The translations under genes and the position numbers were made by a program. DNA of 64,000 nt from Risungbinella massiliensis (GTDB lineage Bacteria; Bacillota; Bacilli; Thermoactinomycetales; Thermoactinomycetaceae), in the NCBI RefSeq assembly GCF_000942395.1, contig NZ_LN812102.1:1867529-1931528 (forward strand), written 5' to 3'. The number at the start of each line of letters is the position of its first letter. Position 1 is the stretch's first letter. This document shows positions 28,176 to 37,403 of the stretch, piece after piece. The notes under the pieces were generated by a model. The model did no database searches. It was not told the origin of the DNA and saw only the letters and a program-made list of their open reading frames with translations.

Positions 28176-28859
28176 TTAGTTCCTCCCTCCGCGTGATAGA
28201 TCTCTTTTTTCTAGATAGAGTACGAGACGAGAAAGTACAAAGGTTAAGACAAAGTACATGATCGCCGCTGTTAGATATGGTGCCAGGCGCTCAAAAGTAT
28301 TTTTTGCCGTAGAGAAAGCAGCGTAGGTAATATCATTAACCGCAATCATGGTAACGAGCGAGGAATCCTTCAACAAAGTAATTGCTTCATTTCCTAGTGG
28401 TGGCAACATATTCCGAAACGCTTGTGGTAAGATCACATGTCTCATAGCTTGTCCATAACTCATACCCAGAGAACGTGCTGCTTCCAGTTGCCCCTTCTCA
28501 ATAGATTGCACACCTGCTCTGATAATCTCTGCTATATAAGCCCCTGCATTGAGCGAAAGTGCAACAAACCCAGAAAATAAGCCATCAGGAGGTACCAGTC
28601 CCAAAAAGTCTTCGTAAATCATAGGGATGACAGCATAATGAATGGCAAGTACTTGAAGCATTAGCGGAGTTCCACGAAAAATGTCGATATAAATACGAGC
28701 CGGAAGGCGTACTAAGCGCTTTGGAGACAGCTGTAAAAGAGAAAGAAAAAGACCAATTAAGAGACCAAATGCCAGTCCAACTACAGTTAATTCAATGGTT
28801 GTAATAAACCCCCGAACAAAATAATCTTGATATTCGATTACAACAGACCAATCAATCAT
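28176..28859 (-). CDS. Polar amino acid ABC transporter permease (GlnP/HisM type)
   Basis: 227 residues, about five TM segments. The EAA loop contacting the ATPase reads EAARSLGMSYGQAMRHVILPQA. It forms the membrane channel with the ATPase and the binding lipoprotein of this operon. The ATG at 28859 has GAGGAGG seven bases upstream; the ATG two codons earlier is too close to it. Confidence 0.92.
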   Translation of the reverse strand: MIDWSVVIEYQDYFVRGFITTIELTVVGLAFGLLIGLFLSLLQLSPKRLVRLPARIYIDIFRGTPLMLQVLAIHYAVIPMIYEDFLGLVPPDGLFSGFVALSLNAGAYIAEIIRAGVQSIEKGQLEAARSLGMSYGQAMRHVILPQAFRNMLPPLGNEAITLLKDSSLVTMIAVNDITYAAFSTAKNTFERLAPYLTAAIMYFVLTFVLSRLVLYLEKRDLSRGGRN

Positions 28860-28952
28860 AACCATACCTCCTCACAACGATTTCGAGTTTATCCACACTT
28901 TATCCACAATTTCCACAACGATTCGACAAATTTTTAAAAGTACATGGAGAAA

Positions 28953-28979
28953 GCCGTCGCTCCTCTTGGAAACGACGGC
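28953..28979 (-). terminator. Intra-operon stem-loop between binding-protein and permease genes
   Basis: GCCGTCG pairs with CGACGGC, followed by TTTCTCC on the minus strand. In SBP-first ABC operons such stems act as leaky terminators or 3' stabilisers that raise binding-protein output. Confidence 0.65.
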
Positions 28980-28994
28980 AAGTCCAAGAATTTA

Positions 28995-29765
28995 TTATGG
29001 TGTCATCTTGAAATACTGATCATAGATTTTTTGATAAGTTCCATCTTCTTTGATCTTTTTGAGACCAGCATTGATTTTATCTAATGTTGCTTTGTCACCT
29101 TTTTTCACAGCGATCCCATACTGTTCTACAGGAATACTGGGGTCCTCAACCAATTTAAAATCATTGGAACCCAATTTCTTGAGATAATCTTTTACAACTG
29201 CATCATCTACTACTACCGCATCTAACCGTCCTAATTTCAGATCATCGATCGCAGAAGGAATAGCATCGTATCCTTTTAGATTAGCATAGGTTTTACCGAA
29301 TGCATTTTGTACTACCGTCTCACCCGTAGTCGATTGTTGTACCCCAATTTTTTTGCCATTCAATTCTTTCAGTGTTTTGACTGGGCTATTAGCTGGAAGT
29401 AGAATCACCTGTTTTGCATCAAAATAAGGATCGGAGAAGTCATATTTTTGTTTCCGTTCTTCTGTGATGGTAATGGCTGCAATTCCCATATTTGCTTTTC
29501 CGCGATCAATGCCTTCAAAGATTCCATCAAAGCCAGTATGTTTTAATGTAGTTTGAAATCCCCCTGCTTGGGAGAGTGCATTTAAAATATCTGCATCAAA
29601 TCCAACAATTTTCTGATCCCCTGTTTGAGATTCAAATGGTGGAAATTCAGCATTAGTTAATGCTTTTAATTGGTTTGGATTAGATGATGCGTCCGTTTTA
29701 GCTGGTTGGGAACAACCTGTGAGTAGTGCAAATACTAAAAGTAAGGATATATATATCTTTTTCAT
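28995..29765 (-). CDS. Polar amino acid substrate-binding lipoprotein (GlnH type)
   Basis: 256 residues. The signal peptide ends in LTGC (Cys 18), followed by the SBP family 3 fold. Recognisable segments are AEFPPFE, GFDADILNAL, MGIAAITITEERK and IGVQQSTTGE. It captures the amino acid outside the membrane and delivers it to the downstream permease. It is the first gene of the operon, behind a strong sigma-A promoter. Confidence 0.93.
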   Translation of the reverse strand: MKKIYISLLLVFALLTGCSQPAKTDASSNPNQLKALTNAEFPPFESQTGDQKIVGFDADILNALSQAGGFQTTLKHTGFDGIFEGIDRGKANMGIAAITITEERKQKYDFSDPYFDAKQVILLPANSPVKTLKELNGKKIGVQQSTTGETVVQNAFGKTYANLKGYDAIPSAIDDLKLGRLDAVVVDDAVVKDYLKKLGSNDFKLVEDPSIPVEQYGIAVKKGDKATLDKINAGLKKIKEDGTYQKIYDQYFKMTP

Positions 29766-30048
29766 CTATTATCATTCCTCTCCGACATCTTTTTAAATAA
29801 TTATTACTTGTTATGTATAATAATAAAAATAAAGGTTTCTTTTGTCAAATGTTTTTTTACAAATTGGACAAACACTGCATATTGCAGATGTCTTGGATAA
29901 ATAGAAGTAGACATTTAAAAATAATAATATGCTTTATGCAAATGAAAATGTACTTCATATATCCATTCTCATCGTCAGGCAATGAATAAATATACAAATT
30001 AAATAATCGAAATGCGATACTGTTCGGAAAATATATCCCACCTAAAAA
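29766..30048. other. AT-rich upstream region of the amino acid ABC operon
   Basis: Apart from the sigma-A promoter at 29820-29848, no gene or RNA family is recognised. Together with 30078-30197, which follows HU, this makes a gene-free stretch of about 430 bases broken only by the HU terminator. Confidence 0.4.
29820..29848 (-). promoter_or_regulatory. Sigma-A promoter of the amino acid ABC operon
   Basis: TTGACA (29848-29843), 17-base spacer, TATTAT (29825-29820), about 50 bases before the binding-protein ATG. Confidence 0.8.
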
Positions 30049-30077
30049 CAAAAAAGAGAGCCAATGGATCAGCTCTC
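30049..30077 (-). terminator. Intrinsic terminator downstream of HU
   Basis: GAGAGC pairs with GCTCTC, followed on the minus strand by TTTTTT. It lies about 120 bases past the HU stop codon, so the HU mRNA would have a long 3' tail. Confidence 0.75.
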
Positions 30078-30197
30078 CTCCTTGATATTTATCTCATACT
30101 GTTCTAATGGAACTAATTCCTCACTGATTTAGGTAGTCTCTATATCAAAAGAGGCCTAGCCCCCGACTCTCTAGTCTTCGCTTACAGTAAGAGTTCT

Positions 30198-30473
30198 TTA
30201 GCTGTTTACTGCGTCTTTCAATTGTTTGCCTGCTTTAAAGGAAGGTACTTTACTTGCTTTGATCTCGATCTCTTCACCCGTTTGTGGGTTACGACCTTTA
30301 CGAGCTTCACGATCTTTTACTTCAAAGTTTCCAAATCCGATAAGGGTAACTTTCTCTCCGCTTTGGAGTGCATCAGAGATTGATTGGAATACAGATTCTA
30401 CTACTAGTCCTGCTTCTTTTTTTGTTTTTCCTGTGCTTTCAGCTACTTTTTCGATTAGTTCAGTTTTGTTCAT
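30198..30473 (-). CDS. hup: Nucleoid protein HU
   Basis: 91 residues, full HU length. The beta-arm carries [12 protein letters not shown] and the N-terminus [20 protein letters not shown] is typical. It binds and bends DNA as a dimer, and compacts the nucleoid. Single-gene unit. Confidence 0.96.
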   Translation of the reverse strand: MNKTELIEKVAESTGKTKKEAGLVVESVFQSISDALQSGEKVTLIGFGNFEVKDREARKGRNPQTGEEIEIKASKVPSFKAGKQLKDAVNS

Positions 30474-30545
30474 TGTTTGATTTCCCCTTTTTCTTTCTCT
30501 TGTTTGATTCTATTTTTCCCATTGTTCGGAATTGTATACCCAGCC

Positions 30546-31301
30546 TCATCTTGCAAAAGTGATAGAGTAAATCTCTGTCGCTCCTGCTGCCTGTAACAGA
30601 TTAGCACATTCTCTAAGGGTTGCGCCAGTCGTAAATACGTCATCCACTAACAAGATTCGGTCTTTCTGAATAGAACCACGAATCTGAAAGGAATCTTTCA
30701 TTTGCTCCAAGCGTTTTCGTTTTGCTTGCTGGCTTTGTGGGTCTGTATGACGTACACGTACTAGTCGCTCCCGAACGGGTAACCACAGGCGTTTGCTAAT
30801 CTGCTCTGCTAATAATTGAGACTGATTAAAGCCGCGACTTTTCCATTTGATCGGATGTAAAGGTACATAGGTTATGTAGTTAAAATAATAGCCTCGATAT
30901 ACGTCCCTTACTGTATCAGCCATCCATCGACCAATTGGCAGTGCTAGCTCTCGGTTTCCCCGAAACTTATATTGTTCGAGGACCTCCTTTGCCCATGAAT
31001 TATATACGACAACACTACGATTGGCTAGTAGAGCACTAGAAATTGGCGCACAGTCTGAACAAACAGAGTCTACCGATATACTTCTTCCGCATTTTGCACA
31101 TACCTTACCACTGATTTGAAGGCTGTCCATCATACAGAAGCTACACATGTCTCGTTGCCCCTTAGAATGACCACTCGTGGATAAGATACTAGAACAAAAC
31201 GCACAAACAGAAGCAGGAGAAAATAGAAAGTTCCACCAGCTCACTTTTGGTAATACGCCCCTTTTTGTAATATTCCTTCTTTTTATTGCTGATTTAGCCA
31301 A
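30546..31301 (-). CDS. comFC: ComFC phosphoribosyltransferase-like competence protein
   Basis: Up to 251 residues. Two zinc-binding Cys clusters (CAFC...CSFC and CAKC...CSDC) precede a type I PRTase domain whose PRPP loop reads RILLVDDVFTTGATL. In B. subtilis ComFC aids processing of incoming single-stranded DNA during transformation, with ComFA. The frame overlaps comFA by 19 bases from a TTG at 31301. A GTG at 31244, just before the zinc motif and preceded by AGGGG, is an equally good start (232 residues). Confidence 0.9.
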   Translation of the reverse strand: MAKSAIKRRNITKRGVLPKVSWWNFLFSPASVCAFCSSILSTSGHSKGQRDMCSFCMMDSLQISGKVCAKCGRSISVDSVCSDCAPISSALLANRSVVVYNSWAKEVLEQYKFRGNRELALPIGRWMADTVRDVYRGYYFNYITYVPLHPIKWKSRGFNQSQLLAEQISKRLWLPVRERLVRVRHTDPQSQQAKRKRLEQMKDSFQIRGSIQKDRILLVDDVFTTGATLRECANLLQAAGATEIYSITFAR

Positions 31302-32671
31302 ATTGTTTCTCTTACTGCTCGTTCCTGCGCTTCTGTTCGTTCTTCTCCTACAAACCAGACGATCCCCCTTAAATCTGTTTTGGATCTCCCGACACGGCCT
31401 GATATTTGAAGAAGAGCCTGTTGATCATAAAGTCGATGATCTGATCCCAAAACTAATACCGAAATACCGGGAACTGTCACCCCTCTTTCTAAAATCGTGG
31501 TTGTCAGAAGGATTTGAGTTTTCCCCTGACGAAAATCTTCCACTTTTTCAACTCGATTACGATCACGACTATGAACTGATTCTAATCGTTTCGAAACCAA
31601 TTGAGGATGATGGATATGTAGCCAGCGCTCTACCAAATTTAGCCTATCAATCGTCGGGATAAACAAGAAGGCTTGTCCCTGCTCTTGTCTTACTTTCTGA
31701 AGGAACGAACTAAGTACTGGGATTGGTTTGAGCTGTTTGAAAAGTTTCCATAACTTTCTCTCCACATACAGCTTCGGAATCGGAAGAGGACGTCCATGAT
31801 ATCTTTGTGGAACGACTACCAAAGATATTTTTTTCTTTTGCACCAGACGCCGCATCTCATAACTCGGAGTTGCAGTTAAATAAATTCTCGTCCCTCCAGG
31901 GCATAGTGCATTATCAACAGCCCGCTCTAATATTGGATTTCCATAAAGCGGAAATGCATCTACTTCATCCACAATGACTAAGCCAAATTGTTCGTGAAAT
32001 CGAACCATTTGGTGAGCGGTCGAAATAAGAAAATCCGCATCTTTCCATATAGTGGAACTATCACTAGACCATGCCGCAAGAGACACCTGAGGAAAGTAAT
32101 CGGAGAGCCTTTTTGCTAGTTCCTGTACAACTTCCTTGCGAGGGATCACCCACAGTACTCGTTCACCCGCTTCCAATGCTTTTTTTACAATGGGAAGCAT
32201 CATCTCTGTCTTGCCAGCACCTGTTACTGCATAGACTAGTATCCTAGATGCAGAACGAACATGATCTGTTAGTTGTTGGATAGCCTGTTTCTGATACTCA
32301 GAATACAAAATGGAGACATCCATCTCCATCTGCTTTATAGCTCTGGGAGACAAAAGAGGAAAGAGAAAAACCTCATTACAGCTACGTGCTATCCCTAACT
32401 GCCGACAGTGAGTACAAACACCACACTTTTGGGAGCAGTTAGCACATGTTTGGAGTTCTATATGCTGAAAACCAGCTCCGCAACGGTTGCATTTCCAACG
32501 AAAAATCCAAGAATCTACTGTTACAGCAGCAGTACGAATCATGCCCATCTGACTCCATCGTTTTAGATTCTTGTCCCATTCGCCCTCATGTACTAGATGC
32601 CCATTTTTTCTTAGTAGTGCTTCGATTTCTGTGTGAAGTAATCGTCTTCCTTGAAACAACAGAGTTTCCAC
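31283..32671 (-). CDS. comFA: ComFA DNA helicase/translocase for transformation
   Basis: 462 residues. An N-terminal four-Cys zinc finger (CNRCGAGF...CANC, then CGVCTHC) is followed by superfamily 2 motifs: GAGKTEMM (I), VDEVD (II), LTATPS (III) and QISGRVGRS (VI). It is a cytosolic ATPase that helps pull single-stranded DNA through ComEC. GTG start at 32671 with AGGAGGAG four bases upstream. comFB, which sits between comFA and comFC in B. subtilis, is missing. Confidence 0.95.
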   Translation of the reverse strand: METLLFQGRRLLHTEIEALLRKNGHLVHEGEWDKNLKRWSQMGMIRTAAVTVDSWIFRWKCNRCGAGFQHIELQTCANCSQKCGVCTHCRQLGIARSCNEVFLFPLLSPRAIKQMEMDVSILYSEYQKQAIQQLTDHVRSASRILVYAVTGAGKTEMMLPIVKKALEAGERVLWVIPRKEVVQELAKRLSDYFPQVSLAAWSSDSSTIWKDADFLISTAHQMVRFHEQFGLVIVDEVDAFPLYGNPILERAVDNALCPGGTRIYLTATPSYEMRRLVQKKKISLVVVPQRYHGRPLPIPKLYVERKLWKLFKQLKPIPVLSSFLQKVRQEQGQAFLFIPTIDRLNLVERWLHIHHPQLVSKRLESVHSRDRNRVEKVEDFRQGKTQILLTTTILERGVTVPGISVLVLGSDHRLYDQQALLQISGRVGRSKTDLRGIVWFVGEERTEAQERAVRETIWLNQQ

Positions 32672-32683
32672 GTAACTCCTCCT

Positions 32684-32723
32684 AAAAAAATAAAGACATT
32701 CCGCCTTTCATAGCACGGATGTC
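32684..32723 (-). terminator. Terminator upstream of comFA
   Basis: GACATCCG pairs with CGGAATGTC with one bulge, followed on the minus strand by TTTATTTTTTT. It ends the 32727-33164 gene a few bases before the comFA ribosome site. Confidence 0.75.
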
Positions 32724-32726
32724 CTC

Positions 32727-33164
32727 TTATAACGCAGTTGATGTTTGTTTGTCTTGATGTGAGTCTAAATCTCGAAGGTCTAAAACTAAAAACGGTCGCT
32801 TTTCTTTTTGCGCCATCTGTACAAAGTGTTGTATTGCCTCCTCTTTATTTGGAACATCCAATAAGGAGACAACTTCTAACTGTTCGAATTCAAAACGTAT
32901 TCGTTTCAAGATTCGAAGTGTATCATCTGTGGACCCTGTATCAAGTACCGTAACTTGTACCTCTTTGCTTCCTAGCTGGTTTGCAATCCGATAGGAGCGA
33001 ATAAGCCACTCAATGGATGCTTGATTATTTGCAGTAATAAGAAGTAGATGACTAGCCTTATGATGATAGGAACTACGATAGACTTTCTGATAAAAGGAGA
33101 TCAGGAATAATACAAGTAGATAAAGGGCGACCGCACTTAATACCCATTGGAACCACTGACTCAT
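32727..33164 (-). CDS. Membrane-anchored fragment-like GT2 domain protein
   Basis: 145 residues: one N-terminal TM segment (about 7-27), then a basic stretch and a Rossmann-like half domain. VLDTGSTDDTLRIL resembles the nucleotide-binding Asp region of GT-A family 2 glycosyltransferases (typically D.GSTD.T). The acceptor half of a real GT2 enzyme is missing and the protein ends at a terminator, so it is either a shortened, non-enzymatic derivative or a degraded gene. It lies between metK and comFA. Confidence 0.65.
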   Translation of the reverse strand: MSQWFQWVLSAVALYLLVLFLISFYQKVYRSSYHHKASHLLLITANNQASIEWLIRSYRIANQLGSKEVQVTVLDTGSTDDTLRILKRIRFEFEQLEVVSLLDVPNKEEAIQHFVQMAQKEKRPFLVLDLRDLDSHQDKQTSTAL

Positions 33165-33323
33165 TCCAACCCCTCCTCATAATCGTTCCTTCTATCTTAT
33201 GTTGTCATATCTGAATATGTGCCTAGGAAGGTGATGAACTATCTAAATTATTATCCAGAAAAGGAGAATATAGGTACTACCTCCTTCTATTATATCACGA
33301 AAATTTCAGAATAATATATCCAT

Positions 33324-33358
33324 AAAAAAACCCTCTCCTATTATAGGAAAGAGTTTTC
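33324..33358 (-). terminator. Intrinsic terminator of metK
   Basis: AACTCTTTCCT pairs with AGGAGAGGGTT (G-T pair allowed), followed on the minus strand by seven Ts. Confidence 0.85.
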
Positions 33359-33375
33359 TATCAAAATGAGTAGTA

Positions 33376-34578
33376 TTAGAGACCAGCATCCAACTTTAAT
33401 ACTTCTGCTTTATCTGTTTTTTCCCAAGGAAGGTCAATATCAGTACGACCAAAATGACCATAAGCCGCAGTTTGACGATAGATTGGGCGACGCAGATCAA
33501 GAGAACGGATGATCCCTGCCGGACGTAGATCAAAGTGTTTTTCAACCAGTTCTACCAACTGATCTTCTGAAATTTTACCAGTACCAAACGTTTCTACTCG
33601 AACGGAAACAGGACGAGCTACCCCAATGGCGTATGCTAGCTGAACCTCACATTTATCCGCTAATCCTGCTGCTACAATATTTTTCGCAACATATCGCGCA
33701 GCATAAGCAGCTGAGCGGTCCACTTTTGTAGGGTCTTTTCCAGAAAAAGCACCACCGCCATGACGTGCATATCCACCATAGGTATCAACGATGATTTTGC
33801 GCCCTGTAAGTCCAGCGTCGCCCTGAGGTCCACCAATCACAAATCGTCCAGTTGGATTGATGAAATACTTGGTATCCTCGCTTAACATCTCTTTTGGAAC
33901 GATTGGATCAATGACATGTTTGCGAACGTCTTCTTGAATTTGTTGTAATGTAATTTCTTCTGCATGTTGCGTTGAGCAAACAACCGTATCAATACGTACA
34001 GGTTTCTCATCTTCATACTCAACCGTCACTTGAATCTTGCCATCAGGTCGAAGATAAGGAATCGTTCCATCTACACGTACTTCGTGTAAACGTCTTGCCA
34101 ATTTATGAGATAGCGCAATAGGAAGTGGCATGAGTTCTGGAGTTTCATTACAAGCAAAACCAAACATCAAACCTTGGTCCCCTGCTCCAATTGCCTCAAT
34201 CTGCTCTTCACTCATCGTGCCTTCTCTTTTTTCCAACGCTTCATCTACCCCTTGGGCAATATCAGCGGATTGTTCATCGATGGAGGTAAGTACAGCACAC
34301 GTCTCTGCATCAAAACCATATTTGGCACGGGTATAACCGATTTCTTGAACCGTTGAACGAACAATTTTTGGGATATCTACGTAACACTGCGTGGAAATCT
34401 CCCCAGCAACTAGAACAAGTCCAGTTGTGACAGAAGTCTCGCATGCTACGCGAGCATTAGGATCTTTTTCTAAAATAGCATCTAAGATAGCATCCGAAAT
34501 TTGGTCACAGATTTTATCAGGGTGCCCTGCGGTAACCGATTCAGAGGTAAACAAGGATCTTTTTAGATCTTTTGCCAT
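33376..34578 (-). CDS. metK: S-adenosylmethionine synthetase
   Basis: 400 residues. Makes SAM from methionine and ATP in the cytoplasm. Family blocks: [27 protein letters not shown] and the glycine loop [19 protein letters not shown]. The ATG at 34578 is preceded by AAAGGAGGAG; a frame extending 17 codons further lacks such support. The leader has no SAM-I aptamer, unlike metN in this window. Confidence 0.97.
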   Translation of the reverse strand: MAKDLKRSLFTSESVTAGHPDKICDQISDAILDAILEKDPNARVACETSVTTGLVLVAGEISTQCYVDIPKIVRSTVQEIGYTRAKYGFDAETCAVLTSIDEQSADIAQGVDEALEKREGTMSEEQIEAIGAGDQGLMFGFACNETPELMPLPIALSHKLARRLHEVRVDGTIPYLRPDGKIQVTVEYEDEKPVRIDTVVCSTQHAEEITLQQIQEDVRKHVIDPIVPKEMLSEDTKYFINPTGRFVIGGPQGDAGLTGRKIIVDTYGGYARHGGGAFSGKDPTKVDRSAAYAARYVAKNIVAAGLADKCEVQLAYAIGVARPVSVRVETFGTGKISEDQLVELVEKHFDLRPAGIIRSLDLRRPIYRQTAAYGHFGRTDIDLPWEKTDKAEVLKLDAGL

Positions 34579-34982
34579 CTGTACTCCTCCTTTATCTAGA
34601 AGATGGGCAGGCAGAATTCTATATCTCAATGGTCAGAAAAACAACCTTTTCCATCTCTGACATTTCCTAGTTGTGATAGTAAGTAGAAAAACCCCTCCAT
34701 GCGGAAAGGCATACGTTCCGAATTGTTTAGTCGGATTATATCTGTAATAGCATAACGCAAAGCATTTCGAAAGACAACAAAAGAAAACTGGATTTTTGTA
34801 TTTCCAAATCTTACGTTATTCTTAACTCATTTGGGTCTGACTACTCATATTAGCTTGGTTACACCATTTGCGAAATAATTAAAGAAATTGCAACTTGAAT
34901 ATATTTATTTACCGATGTTAGTATTACCTTACTTATTAAGAACGAGATACAGCAAATAGTTACGTTTGGAGGATAGGATAAA
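34579..34982. other. Divergent intergenic region metK / LCP protein, with a hairpin in the metK leader
   Basis: About 400 bases. On the minus strand it holds a TATAAT (34740-34735) and a terminator-like hairpin (CCTTTCC, loop GCAT, GGAGGGG at 34709-34692, then TTTTT). The overlapping segment CGGAA...TTCCG could form an exclusive alternative stem. No S-box motifs were found. On the plus strand the region ends with the GGAGGATAGGA site of the LCP gene. Confidence 0.45.
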
Positions 34983-36086
34983 ATGTTTGAGAAAGTAAAC
35001 CAAGCCCGCTCTGAGCGTATTCAACAATCTCAGAAGAAGCGTAAATGGTGGGTGTATGCATTAGTCTTCGTACTAGTTATGGCGGTCAGCATCACAGGAT
35101 ATGCTTATTACAATCTCTCCAAAGGCTATGATGCTGATACACGAGATGGGCAAAAGGACATCGACATGAAGTCTGAACCTTTCACGATTCTGTTCATTGG
35201 GGTAGACCAATATTCTTCTAAAGAAGAAAAAAGCAGAGGAATCCGTACTGATGTCTTAATGCTAGCTGCGGTCAATCCCAAGACAAAATCGATTAAGCTC
35301 GTCAGTATTCCACGTGATACTTATGTGTCCATTCCAAATACAGATGGGCACAAAGATAAAATTAATTCTGCTTCCTTTTGGGCTCAACGAAAAGATCTTA
35401 ATCCAATGAAAAACTCAAAAGAAGCCGTACAGAACCTCTTGGGGATTAACGTTGATTACTATGCCAAAATCAACTTTATCGGGTTCAGTAAATTGGTAGA
35501 TGCTGTTGGTGGAGTCGATGTAGAAGTTCCGTTTGACTTTAAGATCGAGACCTTTGGTAACAAAACCATTAAATTCAAAAAAGGGCCTATGCATTTGACA
35601 GGAACGGAAGCGCTTCCCTATGTGCGTATGCGTTATGATGACCCTCAAAACGATGCAGGACGGAATGCACGACAACAGGATGTTGTATCCAAGGTAGTAG
35701 ACAAGCTTACCGATCCAACCAATATCACCAAAATCCCACAGATCTTAAAAATTGTAGGAGATAATATTAGCTATGATATTCCGGTAAGTGATTTTGTGAC
35801 CCTTGCCAATACATGGAAAGATATTCCTCGCCAAAATATGGAAACCATCCAATGGGACAAACAGCGTGGATTACTGGAGGATTATATTTCGCTAAATGGT
35901 GTGTCACGAAACTTCGTTTATAAATTAACGGAAAAAGAACGGACCCGTGTAAGCAATCTATTAAAACAACAATTAGAGATCCCGATTGATGAGCCAACGG
36001 AGGATTCCGAAGGTAGCAGTTCTTCTGACGAGGAAGAGAGTAGTTCTAAAAATAGCTCCTCAAGCAAAAGCTCTTCCGAAAGCTAA
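34983..36086 (+). CDS. LytR-CpsA-Psr wall-polymer ligase (tandem copy 1)
   Basis: 367 residues: short cytoplasmic basic N-terminus, one TM (about 23-43) and an extracellular LCP domain (about 60-320). Conserved segments are FLFIGVDQ-like FTILFIGVDQ, RTDVLM, SIPRDTYVSI and VRMRYDDPQNDAGR. LCP enzymes move teichoic acid or other anionic glycans from undecaprenyl pyrophosphate to peptidoglycan, using an Arg/Asp-rich pocket. The Ser- and Glu-rich tail (about 335-367) is absent from copy 2. Confidence 0.93.
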   Translation: MFEKVNQARSERIQQSQKKRKWWVYALVFVLVMAVSITGYAYYNLSKGYDADTRDGQKDIDMKSEPFTILFIGVDQYSSKEEKSRGIRTDVLMLAAVNPKTKSIKLVSIPRDTYVSIPNTDGHKDKINSASFWAQRKDLNPMKNSKEAVQNLLGINVDYYAKINFIGFSKLVDAVGGVDVEVPFDFKIETFGNKTIKFKKGPMHLTGTEALPYVRMRYDDPQNDAGRNARQQDVVSKVVDKLTDPTNITKIPQILKIVGDNISYDIPVSDFVTLANTWKDIPRQNMETIQWDKQRGLLEDYISLNGVSRNFVYKLTEKERTRVSNLLKQQLEIPIDEPTEDSEGSSSSDEEESSSKNSSSSKSSSES

Positions 36087-36093
36087 ATACTAA

Positions 36094-36125
36094 AACCTCT
36101 TTCCTTATTGGAAAGAGGTTTTTTC
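36094..36125 (+). terminator. Intrinsic terminator of LCP copy 1
   Basis: AACCTCTTTCC pairs with GGAAAGAGGTT, followed by TTTTT. Confidence 0.9.
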
Positions 36126-36266
36126 ATGGAGAAAAACGCTCAAAATTAAGACAATTCGTCTAAAAACTTGAGACAGCATATTGGAAAGTGATAGTATTAT
36201 TTCGATTTTAATCTATCGGAACCTTTCCTATTACGGTACGTTCGTTAAGCAAAGCGAGGGCATCAG

Positions 36267-37325
36267 ATGACAAAACACAAATCAAATGAACCATCTTCGG
36301 AACCACGCTCCCGTTCAAAATGGTGGTTGCGAATCTCACTTCTATTCGTTTGCCTTGTAGTCGGAATAGCCGGTTTTGTGGGTTATAGTATATGGGGTGC
36401 TGTTTCCAAAGGTCAAGTGGAACAACGAGCTTCAAAGCACCGTGAGAAAGAAGTAGACATCCAAAAAGATCCCTTTACCATTTTATTTATGGGTGTAGAT
36501 CAATACTCAACTAAAGAAGAAGCACAGGAACTTCGAACAGATGTTTTAATGGTCGTTGCTATTAATCCAACAACCCATTCTGTTAAGTTGGTAAGTATAC
36601 CTCGAGATACATTAGCTGAAATAGCCAATACGGATGGTTATAAAACCAAGATCAATGCGGCGGCTTACTGGGGAAAACAAAAGGGATATGACCCACTAGA
36701 GAACGTGCGTGAGACCGTAGAAAACTTTTTGGGTGGAGTCCCGATTGATTACTATGCCAAAATCAACTTTAAAGGTTTTATCGATATTGTGAATGCTGTC
36801 GGTGGTGTCAATGTGAATGTTCCTCTAAACTTTAAAATCGAGACATTCGGTAATAAAGTATATAAATTTGAGAAGGGTCCTGCTCATTTAACAGGAGAAC
36901 AAGCCCTTCCTTATGTGAGGATGAGAAAGAAAGATCCAGAAGGGGATTTTGGGCGACAGAAACGTCAGCAAGAAGTGATATCCCAGATTTTGGACCGAAT
37001 CGTTAGTTTTAATTCTTTAACTAAGGTTCAAGAGATCTCCAATGCAGTAGGGAATAATCTAACTTATACCATTCCAACCAATGAATTCCTCTCCTTTATC
37101 GAGATTTATCAGGAGACTCCGAAACAAAACATTGAATCCATTCAAATCCAAACTACACCTCGTCGAATAAATGGTGGAGCTTATGAGATCATCAGCAAAG
37201 ACGAACGATTGCGGATTTCTCAATTGATGAAAGAGCATCTTGGTATTGAGAAAAAGAGTACAGTAGGAGAGAACCTTGAAGCTCCATCTGTACAAGAACC
37301 CGAAGGCTTTCATCAAAAGAATTAG
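36267..37325 (+). CDS. LytR-CpsA-Psr wall-polymer ligase (tandem copy 2)
   Basis: 352 residues with the same layout as copy 1: TM at about 21-43, LCP domain about 60-320. Corresponding motifs are FTILFMGVDQ, RTDVLMVVA, SIPRDTLAEI and VRMRKKDPEGDFGRQ. The close similarity and tandem position indicate gene duplication. The terminator in between gives each copy separate control, so the two may act on different glycans or growth phases. Confidence 0.93.
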   Translation: MTKHKSNEPSSEPRSRSKWWLRISLLFVCLVVGIAGFVGYSIWGAVSKGQVEQRASKHREKEVDIQKDPFTILFMGVDQYSTKEEAQELRTDVLMVVAINPTTHSVKLVSIPRDTLAEIANTDGYKTKINAAAYWGKQKGYDPLENVRETVENFLGGVPIDYYAKINFKGFIDIVNAVGGVNVNVPLNFKIETFGNKVYKFEKGPAHLTGEQALPYVRMRKKDPEGDFGRQKRQQEVISQILDRIVSFNSLTKVQEISNAVGNNLTYTIPTNEFLSFIEIYQETPKQNIESIQIQTTPRRINGGAYEIISKDERLRISQLMKEHLGIEKKSTVGENLEAPSVQEPEGFHQKN

Positions 37326-37343
37326 AACAATAGACAAGATAAT

Positions 37344-37372
37344 TCCCTTCCTACCTCTAGGAGGGGTTTTTT
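37344..37372 (+). terminator. Intrinsic terminator of LCP copy 2
   Basis: CCCTTCCT pairs with AGGAGGGG (one G-T pair), followed by TTTTTT. Confidence 0.85.
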
Positions 37373-37403
37373 GTTACGCTAAGATTAGAAAAAGGGGGCG
37401 CAA

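Noticed and set aside
29857-30051. 64-codon minus-strand frame upstream of the amino acid binding protein
   Set aside because: AT-rich, no ribosome site, ends just before the promoter; no reason to call it a gene.
34579-34982. Possible SAM-I riboswitch for metK
   Set aside because: The conserved GAGGG, GGCAACC and GGTGCCAA segments seen upstream of metN are absent.
36208-36435. 75-codon minus-strand frame between the LCP genes
   Set aside because: It overlaps the start of the second LCP gene on the opposite strand, without a ribosome site.
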